From NCBI GenBank assembly GCA_037414955.1, contig JBBEWH010000154.1, forward strand, positions 1-64,000: a stretch of 64,000 nt of DNA. The letters are read 5' to 3'. The position numbers and the translations under genes are program-made. The notes beneath the pieces are model-generated. The model was not told the DNA's origin. It worked only from the letters and a program-made list of their open reading frames with translations, and made no database searches. This stretch comes from Phytohabitans sp037414955 (GTDB taxonomy: Bacteria; Actinomycetota; Actinomycetes; Mycobacteriales; Micromonosporaceae). Shown here in pieces: positions 41,659 through 50,079 of the stretch (positions are counted from its first letter, which is position 1; each line of letters starts with the position of its first letter).

Positions 41659-43340
41659 TCAGGCCAGCAGGCGGTCGAGGAACGGGTTGGTGAACACGCG
41701 ATGCGGGTCCCACGCGTTCAGCGCCGCCACCGCGCCGTCCCACGTCGGATCCGGACCCTCACGGTAGGAGTCGGGCACCGTACGGGTGACGAACAGGGCG
41801 TCCGCCCACGCCGCCTCCGCCGTATACCCCCAGCCCTTCGACCACTCGGCCCGCACCGCGGCGTACCCGCGGTAGTTCGCGAAGAAGAACTGCTCCATCT
41901 CGCGGTAGAAGGCGTGCGCGCCGGGCGCCGTCGGGAAGGTCAGGACGTCGAACCAGACGACCGCGTCCCACTCCGGGTGATCGGCCCGCGGCCGGGCCGC
42001 GGACAGTGCCGGTGGCTCCGCCAGGGGTACGCCGCAGTCGGCGGCCCGGTCCACGCCGCCGACCCGGATCTCCACCTGGCCGGTGACGGGGTAGAGCCCG
42101 CGCGCCTGATAGGCGGCCAGCTGCCGTTCGTAGTACCCGGCGAACTCGCTCACCACCCGCTGGATGGCGGCGCGGCTGGTGTGCACCGCGTACCCGTTGG
42201 CGGTCTCCCGCAGCGTGGTCGGCTTCACGTACAGCATCAGGTTCTTCGACCGTCCCCACAGGTCGGTCGAGTTGGTGGCGGTGAGCCCGGCGGTCGCGGT
42301 CGTGTACTGCAACTGCCCGAACGTGGGCGTCAGCTCCCACTCCCCCGCGAGCAGCCGCTCGGCGAGGTCGGACACGGCCTCGGGGACGTTGTCGGAGAAG
42401 GGATAGTTGTACGGGGTGACCACCGGGCGGGACGTCAGTGGCCGTTGTGGACTGGTGCTCCACACCTTGACCCACGGGTTCGTGGTATTGGTGAACCAGA
42501 TCGCCTCCACCCGCCCGGCCTGGTCGACGAGGCGGGCGAACGTGCGGCCGGCCGCACCGGGTGGCGCGAAGAGCTCGGTCACCGGGATGTCCACATGGGA
42601 CACGCAGCGCAGGTTGTGGTCCGCGCCCACGCGTAGCGTCGCCTCGGTCACGAACGCCCGCCCCACGTGAGTGAGCAGCGCCGCACAGTCCGGATTGGAC
42701 CGGCTGAACGTGCGCAACGCGTACCGGCCGGCGCCCTGATCCCACACCACGGCGGTGAGCGCGAGGATCAGGTTGCTCAGCGTGCCGTACGTATGGCCGG
42801 GCATGCGCGTCTCGCCGGCGGCCGGCACGGCGGTACCGTGGCCGTTGATGGCGAGCACACCGCCGACGCTCAGGTCGCCCGGCGCCGGCGTGTTGGTCAC
42901 GCCGAGGTCGTCGCTCTCCAGAAACGCCAGGAGCGCGTCCATCGACGCGCCGGCCTCGACGCGTACGGCTGGCCCTCGATCCGCATGGCGGTGAGGTGGC
43001 GGGTGGTGTCGACGAGCAGCACCGAGTCGGCCGGGTCCGTAGCGCCGGTGACGGTGAGCGGCGCCCACCCGTGCCGGTAGCCGCTGGGCCGCACCTTCCA
43101 GCCGTGCGCGTGCGCCCAGTTGACGGCGGCCACGACGTCGGCCGCGGTGCGCGGGACGCACGTCCAGAGGCCGGCGACGCGGATCTCGCCAGCCCAGTTC
43201 TCGTACACCTCGCGATGGACCTCGATGTCGCCGGGGAAGCCGGGCGGCGGGTCCTCGGTCCGGACGCCGACGGGGAGCCAGACGGCACCGGCCGCGGCGG
43301 CCGACCCGCGGAGCAGGTCGCGACGAGTGAGTTCGCCCAT
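41659..43340 (-). pseudogene. Class II (covalent-FAD) cholesterol oxidase, frameshifted
   Basis: Read in two frames, the product is collinear with Brevibacterium sterolicum cholesterol oxidase II (VAO fold). The first frame gives a Tat signal (RRDLLRGSAAAAGAVWLP), YENWAGEIRVAGLWTC and GYRHGWAPLTV, which has the covalent-flavin His, then LLVDTTRHL. The second frame continues VRVEAGASMDALLAF, INGHGTAVPAAGETRMPGHT, YNYPFSDNVPE, RAEWSKGWGY and HRVFTNPFLDRLL. The frames change near 42968 and the total length is one base short of a multiple of three, implying a single-base loss. Everything else looks intact, so this is either a very recent mutation or a sequencing error. No sterol genes are adjacent. 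Confidence 0.82.
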
Positions 43341-43422
43341 GGTCGAGAGTGTGGACGCCCTCCGGCACGGCCGCCGGCTGAGTGCCCGCTTGGCCCCAGT
43401 TGGCGCGATCTCGCAGGTATCC

Positions 43423-43451
43423 TTGACACTATCTTTAACGTACGCAATGCT
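43423..43451 (+). promoter_or_regulatory. Candidate promoter of the alpha/beta hydrolase gene
   Basis: A consensus TTGACA (43423-43428) is followed after 17 bases by AATGCT (43446-43451), 28 bases before the ATG. The region is clearly more AT-rich than its surroundings. Confidence 0.55.
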
Positions 43452-43478
43452 GCTGTCTTCTAAGCAACAGGAGGACGC

Positions 43479-44255
43479 ATGCCGACGACCACCGCCACCG
43501 GGACGACCGTGCAGTACAGCGCCGAGGGCAGCGGCCCCGGCCTGGTGCTGGTGGCCGGCACCGGCCTGGACGCGCGCACCAACTTCGGGCACCTCGTCGA
43601 CGCGTTCTCCGGCAGCCGCACGGTCGTGCTGCCCGACTACGCCGGCAGCGGCGAGACCACCGGCCCCGACGGGCCGCTCACCCTCGATCTGCTGGCTGAT
43701 CAGGTGGCGGCCGCCGCGAGCGACGCTGTCGACGGGCCGGTCGACCTGCTGGGATACTCGCTCGGCGCGCTGGTCGCGGCGGCGGCCGCCGCGAACCATC
43801 CGGATCTGGTCCGACGGCTGATCCTGGTCGCCGGCTGGACCGGCCCGGACGCCCGTCACGAGCTCGCCATGGACCTGTGGCTGCGCCTGGAGCGCACGGA
43901 CCACGACCTGTTCAACCGCTTCCTGCAGCTGAGCTGTTTCAGCGCCCCGTTCCTGAGCGCCATCGGCGACGACGGTGTGGCGGGGCTGCTCGACGGCGCC
44001 CCGCCGATCCGGCCGGGCATGCGCCAGCACATGGAGCTCGACCGGGTCGCCGACGTCCGCGACCTGCTGCCGAAGATCACCGCACCCACGCTGGTCGTCG
44101 GCCTCACCCGCGACCAGGTCGTCCCGGTCGAACGCGCCCACCAGGTGCACGAGGCGATCCCGGGCAGCACGTACGCCGAGATCGACAGCGGTCACCTCGT
44201 GGTCTTCGAACGCCCCCAGGAGCTCGTCGGCGCGGTCCTCGAGTTCCTGGACTGA
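43479..44255 (+). CDS. Alpha/beta-hydrolase
   Basis: 258 residues with an AGGAGG ribosome site. The oxyanion region VLVAGTGLDARTNF, nucleophile elbow LLGYSLGALVA (GxSxG), acid in VGLTRDQVVPVERAHQVHE and His in SGHLVVFE give a complete Ser-Asp-His triad. It is cytoplasmic. The substrate is unknown; hydrolysis of esters, lactones or haloalkanes all fit the fold. Confidence 0.87.
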   Translation: MPTTTATGTTVQYSAEGSGPGLVLVAGTGLDARTNFGHLVDAFSGSRTVVLPDYAGSGETTGPDGPLTLDLLADQVAAAASDAVDGPVDLLGYSLGALVAAAAAANHPDLVRRLILVAGWTGPDARHELAMDLWLRLERTDHDLFNRFLQLSCFSAPFLSAIGDDGVAGLLDGAPPIRPGMRQHMELDRVADVRDLLPKITAPTLVVGLTRDQVVPVERAHQVHEAIPGSTYAEIDSGHLVVFERPQELVGAVLEFLD

Positions 44256-44272
44256 CGGCGCCTTCCATCGAT

Positions 44273-44330
44273 CCATGATCAAGGCGTGCCGCAAGTCGTT
44301 TTTACGCCAATTGGGGCGCCAGTTATCAAG
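44273..44330. repeat. Degenerate type 1 palindrome
   Basis: The left arm is recognisable (CCATGATCAAGGCGTGCCGC). The right arm has decayed to GGGGCGCC...TTATCAAGGATC. The left-arm variant GGCGTGCCGCAAGTCGTT recurs exactly at 49258-49275, so these two copies form a sub-type. Confidence 0.65.
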
Positions 44331-44409
44331 GATCAGACCCCAGCCCTCGCGGCATGCTGCAACCGGTCGCTGGCGTCGCCCGTGTCTGATGTACATACGG
44401 GGAGGGCAG

Positions 44410-44910
44410 ATGCGCGACGCGGACGGCTTCGACGACTTCTACCGGGCGACCTCCGCCCGGATGCTGCGCTACGGGTACGCCCTGACCGGCGACCTGGGCG
44501 ATGCGCAGGATCTGGTGCAGGAGGCTTATGTCCGAGCCTGGCAGCGGTGGCGCCGTTTGGCCACATACGACCACACCGAGTCCTGGGTACGCCTGGTGCT
44601 CACCCGCCTCGCCCACGACAGCTGGCGGCGGCTGCGCAGCCGGCGCTCTGCCCTGCGCCGCGCCGGCCCGCCCGACGACGTGCCCGCGCCGAGCGAGGAC
44701 ACCGTGTTACTCACGGCCGCGCTCCGGCGGTTGCCCGCGGCCCACCGGCGGGCGGTCGCGCTGTACTACCTCTACGACCTGTCGGTGGCCGAGATCGCCG
44801 CGGAGACCGGCGCGGCCACCGGGACCGTGAAGTCCTGGCTCTCCCGCGGGCGGGCTGAGCTGGCGTCCGTACTGGAGGATCTGATCCCGGAGGCGAACGA
44901 TGTCGGCTGA
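44410..44910 (+). CDS. SigE-family ECF-type sigma factor
   Basis: 166 residues with GGGGAGGGC before the ATG. Region 2 (FYRATSARMLRYGYALTG, AQDLVQEAYVRAWQRW) and region 4 (LPAAHRRAVALYYLYDLSVA, GTVKSWLSRGRAEL) are both present. This is the small SigE/SigM-like group that is abundant in Micromonosporaceae. The downstream membrane protein overlaps by 11 bases and is the probable cognate regulator. Confidence 0.9.
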   Translation: MRDADGFDDFYRATSARMLRYGYALTGDLGDAQDLVQEAYVRAWQRWRRLATYDHTESWVRLVLTRLAHDSWRRLRSRRSALRRAGPPDDVPAPSEDTVLLTAALRRLPAAHRRAVALYYLYDLSVAEIAAETGAATGTVKSWLSRGRAELASVLEDLIPEANDVG

Positions 44911-45787
44911 CCTCGACCGGATGTTCTCGGCTCTGCGGGCCGACGCGGACCGCACCGGCCTGCCGGCGCCCGACGGGCTGCGCCGGCGCGGCGACCAGCG
45001 CCGCCGGCGGCAGGCGGTCGCCGGCCTGCTGGCGGTCGCGGTCCTGGTGGGCGGGGGGTCCGTCGGCGCCCGCCAACTGCTCGCCGGCCCGCCCGCCACG
45101 CCGCCGGTCCCGCCGGGGACGACCCCGTCCGCCACCGCCCCTCCCTCGCCGAGCACCGAGCTCAACGCCTCGCCGGTCGGCTCCCCGGTGGCCATGCCGC
45201 CCGGTTGCGACAAGGTCGAGTTCTTCCCGTACCGCGGGCGGGGCTCCGGCGGCATGGCGCTGCCCGGCTCGATGATGTTGCAGGCGAGCGACGTCGGCCG
45301 CTGCTACGGCATGAGGAGGGACGACCCCGGTTACTACCAGCCTGACGGCGGCGGGTACCCGGCGGTGCTGCCGCTGTGCGAGCTGGCGGACTATCCGAGT
45401 AACGCGGACCGGGTGGCCGGCCGGTACCGGTTGTTCGACGGTCATGGGAAGGCACACGCCAGCGAGCACCTGACCCGCTACCGGGCGGGTTCGGCCGAGG
45501 CGTACCTCGACGAGTTCCGGGCCCGGGCGGCCCGCTGCGCCACCTTCAATCAGGGCGAGGGTCCGCCGTGGCACATCGAGATCGTGGAGGAGAACATCGC
45601 CGGCGACGAGAGCCTGCTGATCTACGCCGGGCCAGGCAGCGGCGACAAGCCCGGCAGCCCGGCCCTGTGGTTCGGCCTCGCCCGGGTCGGCGATTTGGTG
45701 ATCATCGTCTCGGCGGACATCGGCCAGGGCGGTGACCGCGCGTTGACCAAGGCGCTGCTCGGCAAGGCCGTCGAGCGAGTGCGCTAG
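44900..45787 (+). CDS. Single-pass membrane protein, probable partner of the SigE-type sigma factor
   Basis: 295 residues. A cytoplasmic N-terminus (SADLDRMFSALRADADRTGLPAPD), a basic stretch and a single span (QAVAGLLAVAVLVGGGSVGA) come first. A Pro/Thr/Ser linker then leads to an extracytoplasmic domain of about 200 residues with four Cys (PGCDKVEFF, GRCYGM, PLCELAD, ARCATF). The layout and overlap with the sigma gene suggest an anti-sigma or sensor role, but the zinc-binding anti-sigma motif is absent. No known domain recognised. Confidence 0.72.
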   Translation: MSADLDRMFSALRADADRTGLPAPDGLRRRGDQRRRRQAVAGLLAVAVLVGGGSVGARQLLAGPPATPPVPPGTTPSATAPPSPSTELNASPVGSPVAMPPGCDKVEFFPYRGRGSGGMALPGSMMLQASDVGRCYGMRRDDPGYYQPDGGGYPAVLPLCELADYPSNADRVAGRYRLFDGHGKAHASEHLTRYRAGSAEAYLDEFRARAARCATFNQGEGPPWHIEIVEENIAGDESLLIYAGPGSGDKPGSPALWFGLARVGDLVIIVSADIGQGGDRALTKALLGKAVERVR

Positions 45788-45792
45788 ACCGC

Positions 45793-45850
45793 CCATGATC
45801 AGGGCGTCCCTCACGTCGTTCTAACGACTAGAGGGACGCCCTGATCATGG
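45793..45850. repeat. Type 1 palindrome (AGGG variant)
   Basis: CCATGATCAGGGCGTCCC and complement, with a slightly mismatched centre (CGTCGTTCTAACGACTAG). It lies between convergent genes, 5 bases after one stop and 11 before the other. Confidence 0.92.
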
Positions 45851-45861
45851 GGAGTGCGGGG

Positions 45862-47283
45862 TCAGCTGCGGGTCCAGGCCTGGTTGGCGCTGGCGTCGCA
45901 GGTCGCGACGGTGATCGGCGTGCCGTTGCCGGTGCCGGCGGCGTTCAGGCAGAGCTGCGGGTTGGCGACGCTGGTCAGCGCCTGGTCGGCGGTGTGGTTC
46001 CACTGCTGCGCCGCGGCGCCGGTGCAGTCCGAGATGATCACGGGGTCGCCCGCCGTGGTGCCGGTGCCGCCCACCGTCATGCACTTCGTGCCGTAGATGC
46101 GCAGCTCCTTGCTCGCGGTCAGATCCCAGGACTGGTTGCCGCCGCCGTTGCAGTCCCAGAGGTCGAGCTGGGTGCCGCTGGTCGTGCTGAAGCCGGGCAC
46201 GTCGACGCAGCGGCCCGAACCCACGCCGCGCAACTGCTCGCCGGGCGGCGCGGGCGGCAGGTCGTTGACCGGCTCGGTGTCGCCGAAGCCGTAGCCCCAG
46301 CGCAGCCGGGCAACGCCGGTGGCGCTGTTGTCGACCAGCTTCCCGTCGGCGGTGAGCGACTCGATCGAGTACGAGTCGTTGAACCGCAGGCCCGGCCAGT
46401 AGACCAGGCCCATCTTCAGGGCCCGCGCGGTGTTCGTCAGCGCGGCGAAGTACGCGGTGGACACGTTGCCGTCGCTCGCGCCGTAGTTGAGCCCGATCGT
46501 CATCGGCGCGCCGGCCTCGTCGATGATGGTCCGGCTGGCGTAGTCACCGATCCGGGGCATCAGGTTGGCCAGCCACGCCGCCTGCGTGGTGTCGCTCGCC
46601 CAGAACCCGTAGAAGTGCAGGGACAGCAGCGTGCCGCGCAGTTCCGGGGCCGCGCCGACGCCGGTCACGTTGTCGTTGTAGCCGGTGCCGCTGATGACCA
46701 CGCGCTTGCGCGGGATGTTCTTGTGCCGGGCCAGCCACCGCGACGTGACCGTGACCCACTCGTCCAATGTGTACCCGAACGGCTCGTTCATCGGCTCGAA
46801 GTAGACCCGCGGGTTGTCGGCGTACTGGCGCACCACGGTGTTCCACATCGCCTCCCACGCGGCGGCGTCGTCGACGCGCCCGTCCTTGGCGCTGTTGGCT
46901 TCCCAGTAGCTGACGATGACCTTGAAGCCGCTGTCCGTGGCCGCGTCGATCGTGCCCCGGTAGGACCGCCACCACGGGGTCCCCACGCTCGACGGATTGA
47001 TCGGTAGCCGCAGCGTGTTGGCGCCGAGGTTCTGCCGGAACCCCTTCACCATCCGCTGGGTGGTGCGGTAGACCGTGCGGTAGTCGTCGGTGACCGACAA
47101 CCCGCTCGGCACCACCTCGTCGCTCGCGTAGTTGTCGCGCGGGTCCGCCCAGTTGACGCCGCGGAACTCGCTGGTATCGCCGGCCGGGCGGGCCTGACCG
47201 GTGACCTCGGCCGCGGCCGCGCTGGGCAGGAGGAGAACCGCCGCGCCGAGTCCGGCGAGCACAATTCGAGGAATCTTCAACAT
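45862..47283 (-). CDS. Secreted GH5 cellulase-like enzyme with C-terminal ricin-type lectin
   Basis: 473 residues from ATG 47283 (GGAGACGG upstream). Signal peptide IVLAGLGAAVLLLPSAAAA. The GH5 barrel shows FRGVNWADPRDN, the general-acid Glu in VYFEPMNEPFGY, SLHFYGFW and the nucleophile Glu in TIIDEAGAP. After a PPAPPGEQ linker, residues about 340-473 form a ricin-B lectin (CVDVPGFSTTSGTQLDLWDC, CLNAAGTGNGTPITVATC). It is expected to cut beta-glucan or mannan chains outside the cell. It is divergent from a sigma-factor operon with an inverted repeat between. Confidence 0.88.
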   Translation of the reverse strand: MLKIPRIVLAGLGAAVLLLPSAAAAEVTGQARPAGDTSEFRGVNWADPRDNYASDEVVPSGLSVTDDYRTVYRTTQRMVKGFRQNLGANTLRLPINPSSVGTPWWRSYRGTIDAATDSGFKVIVSYWEANSAKDGRVDDAAAWEAMWNTVVRQYADNPRVYFEPMNEPFGYTLDEWVTVTSRWLARHKNIPRKRVVISGTGYNDNVTGVGAAPELRGTLLSLHFYGFWASDTTQAAWLANLMPRIGDYASRTIIDEAGAPMTIGLNYGASDGNVSTAYFAALTNTARALKMGLVYWPGLRFNDSYSIESLTADGKLVDNSATGVARLRWGYGFGDTEPVNDLPPAPPGEQLRGVGSGRCVDVPGFSTTSGTQLDLWDCNGGGNQSWDLTASKELRIYGTKCMTVGGTGTTAGDPVIISDCTGAAAQQWNHTADQALTSVANPQLCLNAAGTGNGTPITVATCDASANQAWTRS

Positions 47284-47316
47284 AGCCGTCTCCAGGTGCA
47301 CGTGGGGAGCAAAAGC

Positions 47317-47331
47317 GTACGGTTGCCGTAC
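47317..47331. promoter_or_regulatory. Operator-like inverted repeat upstream of the GH5-ricin gene
   Basis: GTACGG-ttg-CCGTAC, perfect 6-base arms, 34 bases upstream of the GH5 start codon and about 108 bases before the divergent sigma gene. Together with GTACAGCTGTAC at 11458 it is one of two GTAC-ended dyads in promoter regions. Confidence 0.4.
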
Positions 47332-47438
47332 CCCTTCGTCAATGCCCTCGATGAAGTCTCCCAGCGCCGCTATCTGCACAAACACGAAAAGCGGCGCCGG
47401 CACCCCTCCACCGGCGACCCCACCCGCGTGTATGTAGC

Positions 47439-47972
47439 GTGCCCCCCATACCTCCGGCCGCCGACTCGTTCCGCGACTACGTGCACGCGCGCGGCGCGGC
47501 GCTGTCGCGCACGGCGCTGCTGCTGACCGGCGACCCGCACCTGGCTCAGGATCTGGTCCAGCAGACCCTCATCGCCGTGGCCGCGCGGTGGGAGCGGGTG
47601 CTGGCCGGCGGCGACCCGCACGCGTACGCGCGGCGGGTCCTTTACCACCAGCACGTCTCGTGGTGGCGGCGGTGGCGGCGGGAACCGGTACCGGTCGAGC
47701 GGTTGCCCGAGCCGGCCGGGTTCGAGCCGCACGCGCCGCTGGACACCGCGATCGCGGTCCGCGCGGCGCTCGGCCGGCTGGCGCCGCGGCAACGGGCGGT
47801 GCTGGTGCTGCGCTACTTCGAAGACCTCAGCGAGGCCCAGACCGCGGCGGTGCTCGGCATCGCCGTCGGCACCGTCAAGAGCCAGGTCCGCGACGCACTC
47901 GCCCGGTTGCGCGTGGTCGCGGCCGACATCCTCGACCTGGAGCATGCCGACCCGCAGGAGGTACCGCGATGA
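47439..47972 (+). CDS. SigE-family ECF-type sigma factor
   Basis: 177 residues from GTG. Region 2 (FRDYVHARGAALSRTALLLTG, AQDLVQQTLIAVAARWERVL) and region 4 (LAPRQRAVLVLRYFEDLSEA, GTVKSQVRDALARLR) are complete. Its stop overlaps the start of the downstream propeller gene as ATGA, so the two are coupled. It is a second SigE-type unit within 3 kb of the first. Confidence 0.9.
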   Translation: MPPIPPAADSFRDYVHARGAALSRTALLLTGDPHLAQDLVQQTLIAVAARWERVLAGGDPHAYARRVLYHQHVSWWRRWRREPVPVERLPEPAGFEPHAPLDTAIAVRAALGRLAPRQRAVLVLRYFEDLSEAQTAAVLGIAVGTVKSQVRDALARLRVVAADILDLEHADPQEVPR

Positions 47973-49240
47973 CCACCCGGCTGGCGCAGGCGCTCATCGC
48001 CGCGGCGGAGCTGGCTCCACCGGTACCCGCGCCGGACGAGCTGTGGCGGCACGGGCGCCGCCGGCGGCGACGGCGCCGCACCGCCGCGGCGCTCGCCTGT
48101 CTCCTGCTGGTCGCGGCCCTGGCCTGGGCGCCGGTCCGGTCGCGGTCCGACCTGGGCTTCGCCGGCACCGGCGCGGCGGTGCTGCCCGCCACGGTGGCCG
48201 AGCCGCACCTGTGGCAGCGCACGGTCGACGGCGACGCGCACGGCCCGGTCAAGCTCGCCTTCGGGACCGGCCACAGCCTGAACTTCGAGACGGCGCTGGT
48301 GCTGATCGGGGCGGACGACAGCTACCGGCTGGATTACCTGTCGCCGGGTGAGGAGCCCGGCGTCCTCTCCCCCGACGGCCGCTGGCTGCTCGGCCAGCAC
48401 CTGCGCGACCTCACCACCGGCGACACGCGCGAGCTGGATCGCCCGCTCACCGGCTACGTGCCGGCGGTGTGGGCGCCCGACAGCCGCACCGCGGTGGGCA
48501 TCATCATGCCCGACGGCGGCGGCACCTCCTACGGCCCGGACGGCGCGGAGCTCGACGGCCCGGACGACGAGATCATCCTCGTCGACGTCGCGTCCGGCAC
48601 CGCGCGCACGATCGCCACGGTGCCGGACGCGGCGATGTGGCGCGCGGCGTTCTCCCCGGACGGCGGCCGGCTCGCCATCCACGCCTGGTTCCCGGACAAG
48701 AACAGCGCACTGACCATCCTGGACATGCGCGGCACGGACCCGCCGCGCATGGTCAACCTCACCGCGCGGCAACGGCTCGCCGGGCCGGCCGCGTGGACGC
48801 CCGACGGCAACCAGATCCTGCTCGTCGCCGACGACGGCTGCGCGCAGGGCCGCGACCAGTGCGCCGACCCGACCTGGCACGTCCAGCGCGTCGATGTCGC
48901 CACCGGCACGATCTCGGACGAGACCGCGCGCGCCCGGCCCGGCACTCCCACGGTCGTCGCCTGGCGGGATGGCGAGCCCATCGTGCAGGTCCAGCGGTCC
49001 TACGACGCCCTGAGGTGCGACACCGTCGCGCTCACCGCGACCGACGCGCGGACGCTGCCGCTCACGGTCGCCGGAAACGGCTGCGCCAACTACGCGCGCG
49101 ACCTGCTCGAGGAGGGCACGCTCGGCGGGCCCGGCATCGGGCCGGCGTTCTGGCAGGCCCAGTGGTGGGCGTACTCGCCGGTGGTCGCGCTGCTGGTTGG
49201 CCTCCTTCTCATCGTGCGGCGCCGGTACCGTGCTCGCTGA
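47969..49240 (+). CDS. Membrane-anchored TolB/WD40-like beta-propeller, sigma-factor partner
   Basis: 423 residues. A basic N-terminus (HGRRRRRRRRTAAALACLLL) leads into a membrane span at about 35-52. A propeller follows with blades such as GVLSPDGRWLLGQHLRD, AFSPDGGRLAIHAWFPD and AAWTPDGNQILLVADD. A last span (YSPVVALLVGLLLIVRRRYR) ends at the C-terminus. Propeller proteins translationally coupled to SigE-type sigma factors are recurrent in Micromonosporaceae and may sense envelope state; this is inference. Confidence 0.8.
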   Translation: MTTRLAQALIAAAELAPPVPAPDELWRHGRRRRRRRRTAAALACLLLVAALAWAPVRSRSDLGFAGTGAAVLPATVAEPHLWQRTVDGDAHGPVKLAFGTGHSLNFETALVLIGADDSYRLDYLSPGEEPGVLSPDGRWLLGQHLRDLTTGDTRELDRPLTGYVPAVWAPDSRTAVGIIMPDGGGTSYGPDGAELDGPDDEIILVDVASGTARTIATVPDAAMWRAAFSPDGGRLAIHAWFPDKNSALTILDMRGTDPPRMVNLTARQRLAGPAAWTPDGNQILLVADDGCAQGRDQCADPTWHVQRVDVATGTISDETARARPGTPTVVAWRDGEPIVQVQRSYDALRCDTVALTATDARTLPLTVAGNGCANYARDLLEEGTLGGPGIGPAFWQAQWWAYSPVVALLVGLLLIVRRRYRAR

Positions 49241-49248
49241 TCCGCCCC

Positions 49249-49307
49249 CCATGATCAAGGCGTGCCGCAAGTCGTTGTTACTACATGAGGGGCGCCCGGT
49301 TCAATGG
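49249..49307. repeat. Degenerate type 1 palindrome (GTGCCGC sub-type)
   Basis: The left arm CCATGATCAAGGCGTGCCGC is as at 44273. The right arm is reduced to GAGGGGCGCCCGGTTCAATGG. It lies between convergent genes; the stop codon of the DUF998 gene (49301-49303) lies in its right end. Confidence 0.7.
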
Positions 49308-49975
49308 GGGGGGCTGCGGGCGGCGCGGTACATCAGCAGGGTGATCCAGGTCCAGCCGAGCATTACCGCGACGCAGAACGCGACGATGACGGCCCCGTTG
49401 CCCGCGCCGGTGGCGATGCCGGCGAACGCGACGACGTAGTAGACGCCGGTCACCAGCGAGAAGACGGCCCAGCCGCGCTGCCGCCGGCGGCCGAACGCGC
49501 GGGCCAGGACCAGACACGCCACGATCAGGCCGAGAAAGCCGATCCCGCCGGCCGCGAGGTGCCCCATGCCGTGCCAGGTCACCGTCCCCGGCGGGCCGTC
49601 CGGAGTGCCGATCGGGAAGCCGTCCATCGGGTCGGCCCGCATCAGGCCCCCGGCGGCCACGCCGGCGCCGTAGACGAACAGGCCGCGGATCGCCCACGGC
49701 GAGCGGTGCGCCGCCGGCGTCCGCGCCAGGCCCACGGCCCCGGCGACCGTGAGCAGGCCGGTGATCACCATCATCGCGGAGTGGACCCAGCCACCGTCGC
49801 CGTTGGCGAGCAGGCTGAGCGAGTGCCGGGTGATGTCGAAGCCGTCCCGGGCCGCCGCCTCCACGGCGCCGACGACCACGTAGATGGGACCGGCCAGGGC
49901 GCCGGCGACGAGCAGCGGGCGGGCCGGGCGCGCGACGGCGCGGTACGCGGTCACGGGCTGAGCGAGCTCTGTCAT
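49301..49975 (-). CDS. DUF998 membrane protein
   Basis: 224 residues with six membrane spans, beginning RPLLVAGALAGPIYVVVGAVEA. The DUF998 hallmark DITRHSLSLLANGDGGWVH follows the first span, and GMGHLAAGGIGFLGLIVACLVLA lies mid-protein. Function unknown; the family is common in actinobacteria. The 3' end runs into a degenerate palindrome that supplies the stop. Confidence 0.85.
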   Translation of the reverse strand: MTELAQPVTAYRAVARPARPLLVAGALAGPIYVVVGAVEAAARDGFDITRHSLSLLANGDGGWVHSAMMVITGLLTVAGAVGLARTPAAHRSPWAIRGLFVYGAGVAAGGLMRADPMDGFPIGTPDGPPGTVTWHGMGHLAAGGIGFLGLIVACLVLARAFGRRRQRGWAVFSLVTGVYYVVAFAGIATGAGNGAVIVAFCVAVMLGWTWITLLMYRAARSPPH

Positions 49976-50018
49976 GGTCGGTTAGACGGCACTCCGCGCT
50001 GATAATCATCGGCGCCAC

Positions 50019-50076
50019 CCATGATCAAGGCGTCCCTCATGTAGTCCTAACGACTTGAGGGACGCCTTGATCATGG
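50019..50076. repeat. Type 1 palindrome
   Basis: CCATGATCAAGGCGTCCC and complement, centre CATGTAGTCCTAACGACTTG slightly mismatched. It lies 3 bases 3' of the molybdenum hydroxylase large-subunit stop. Confidence 0.92.
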
Positions 50077-50079
50077 GGG

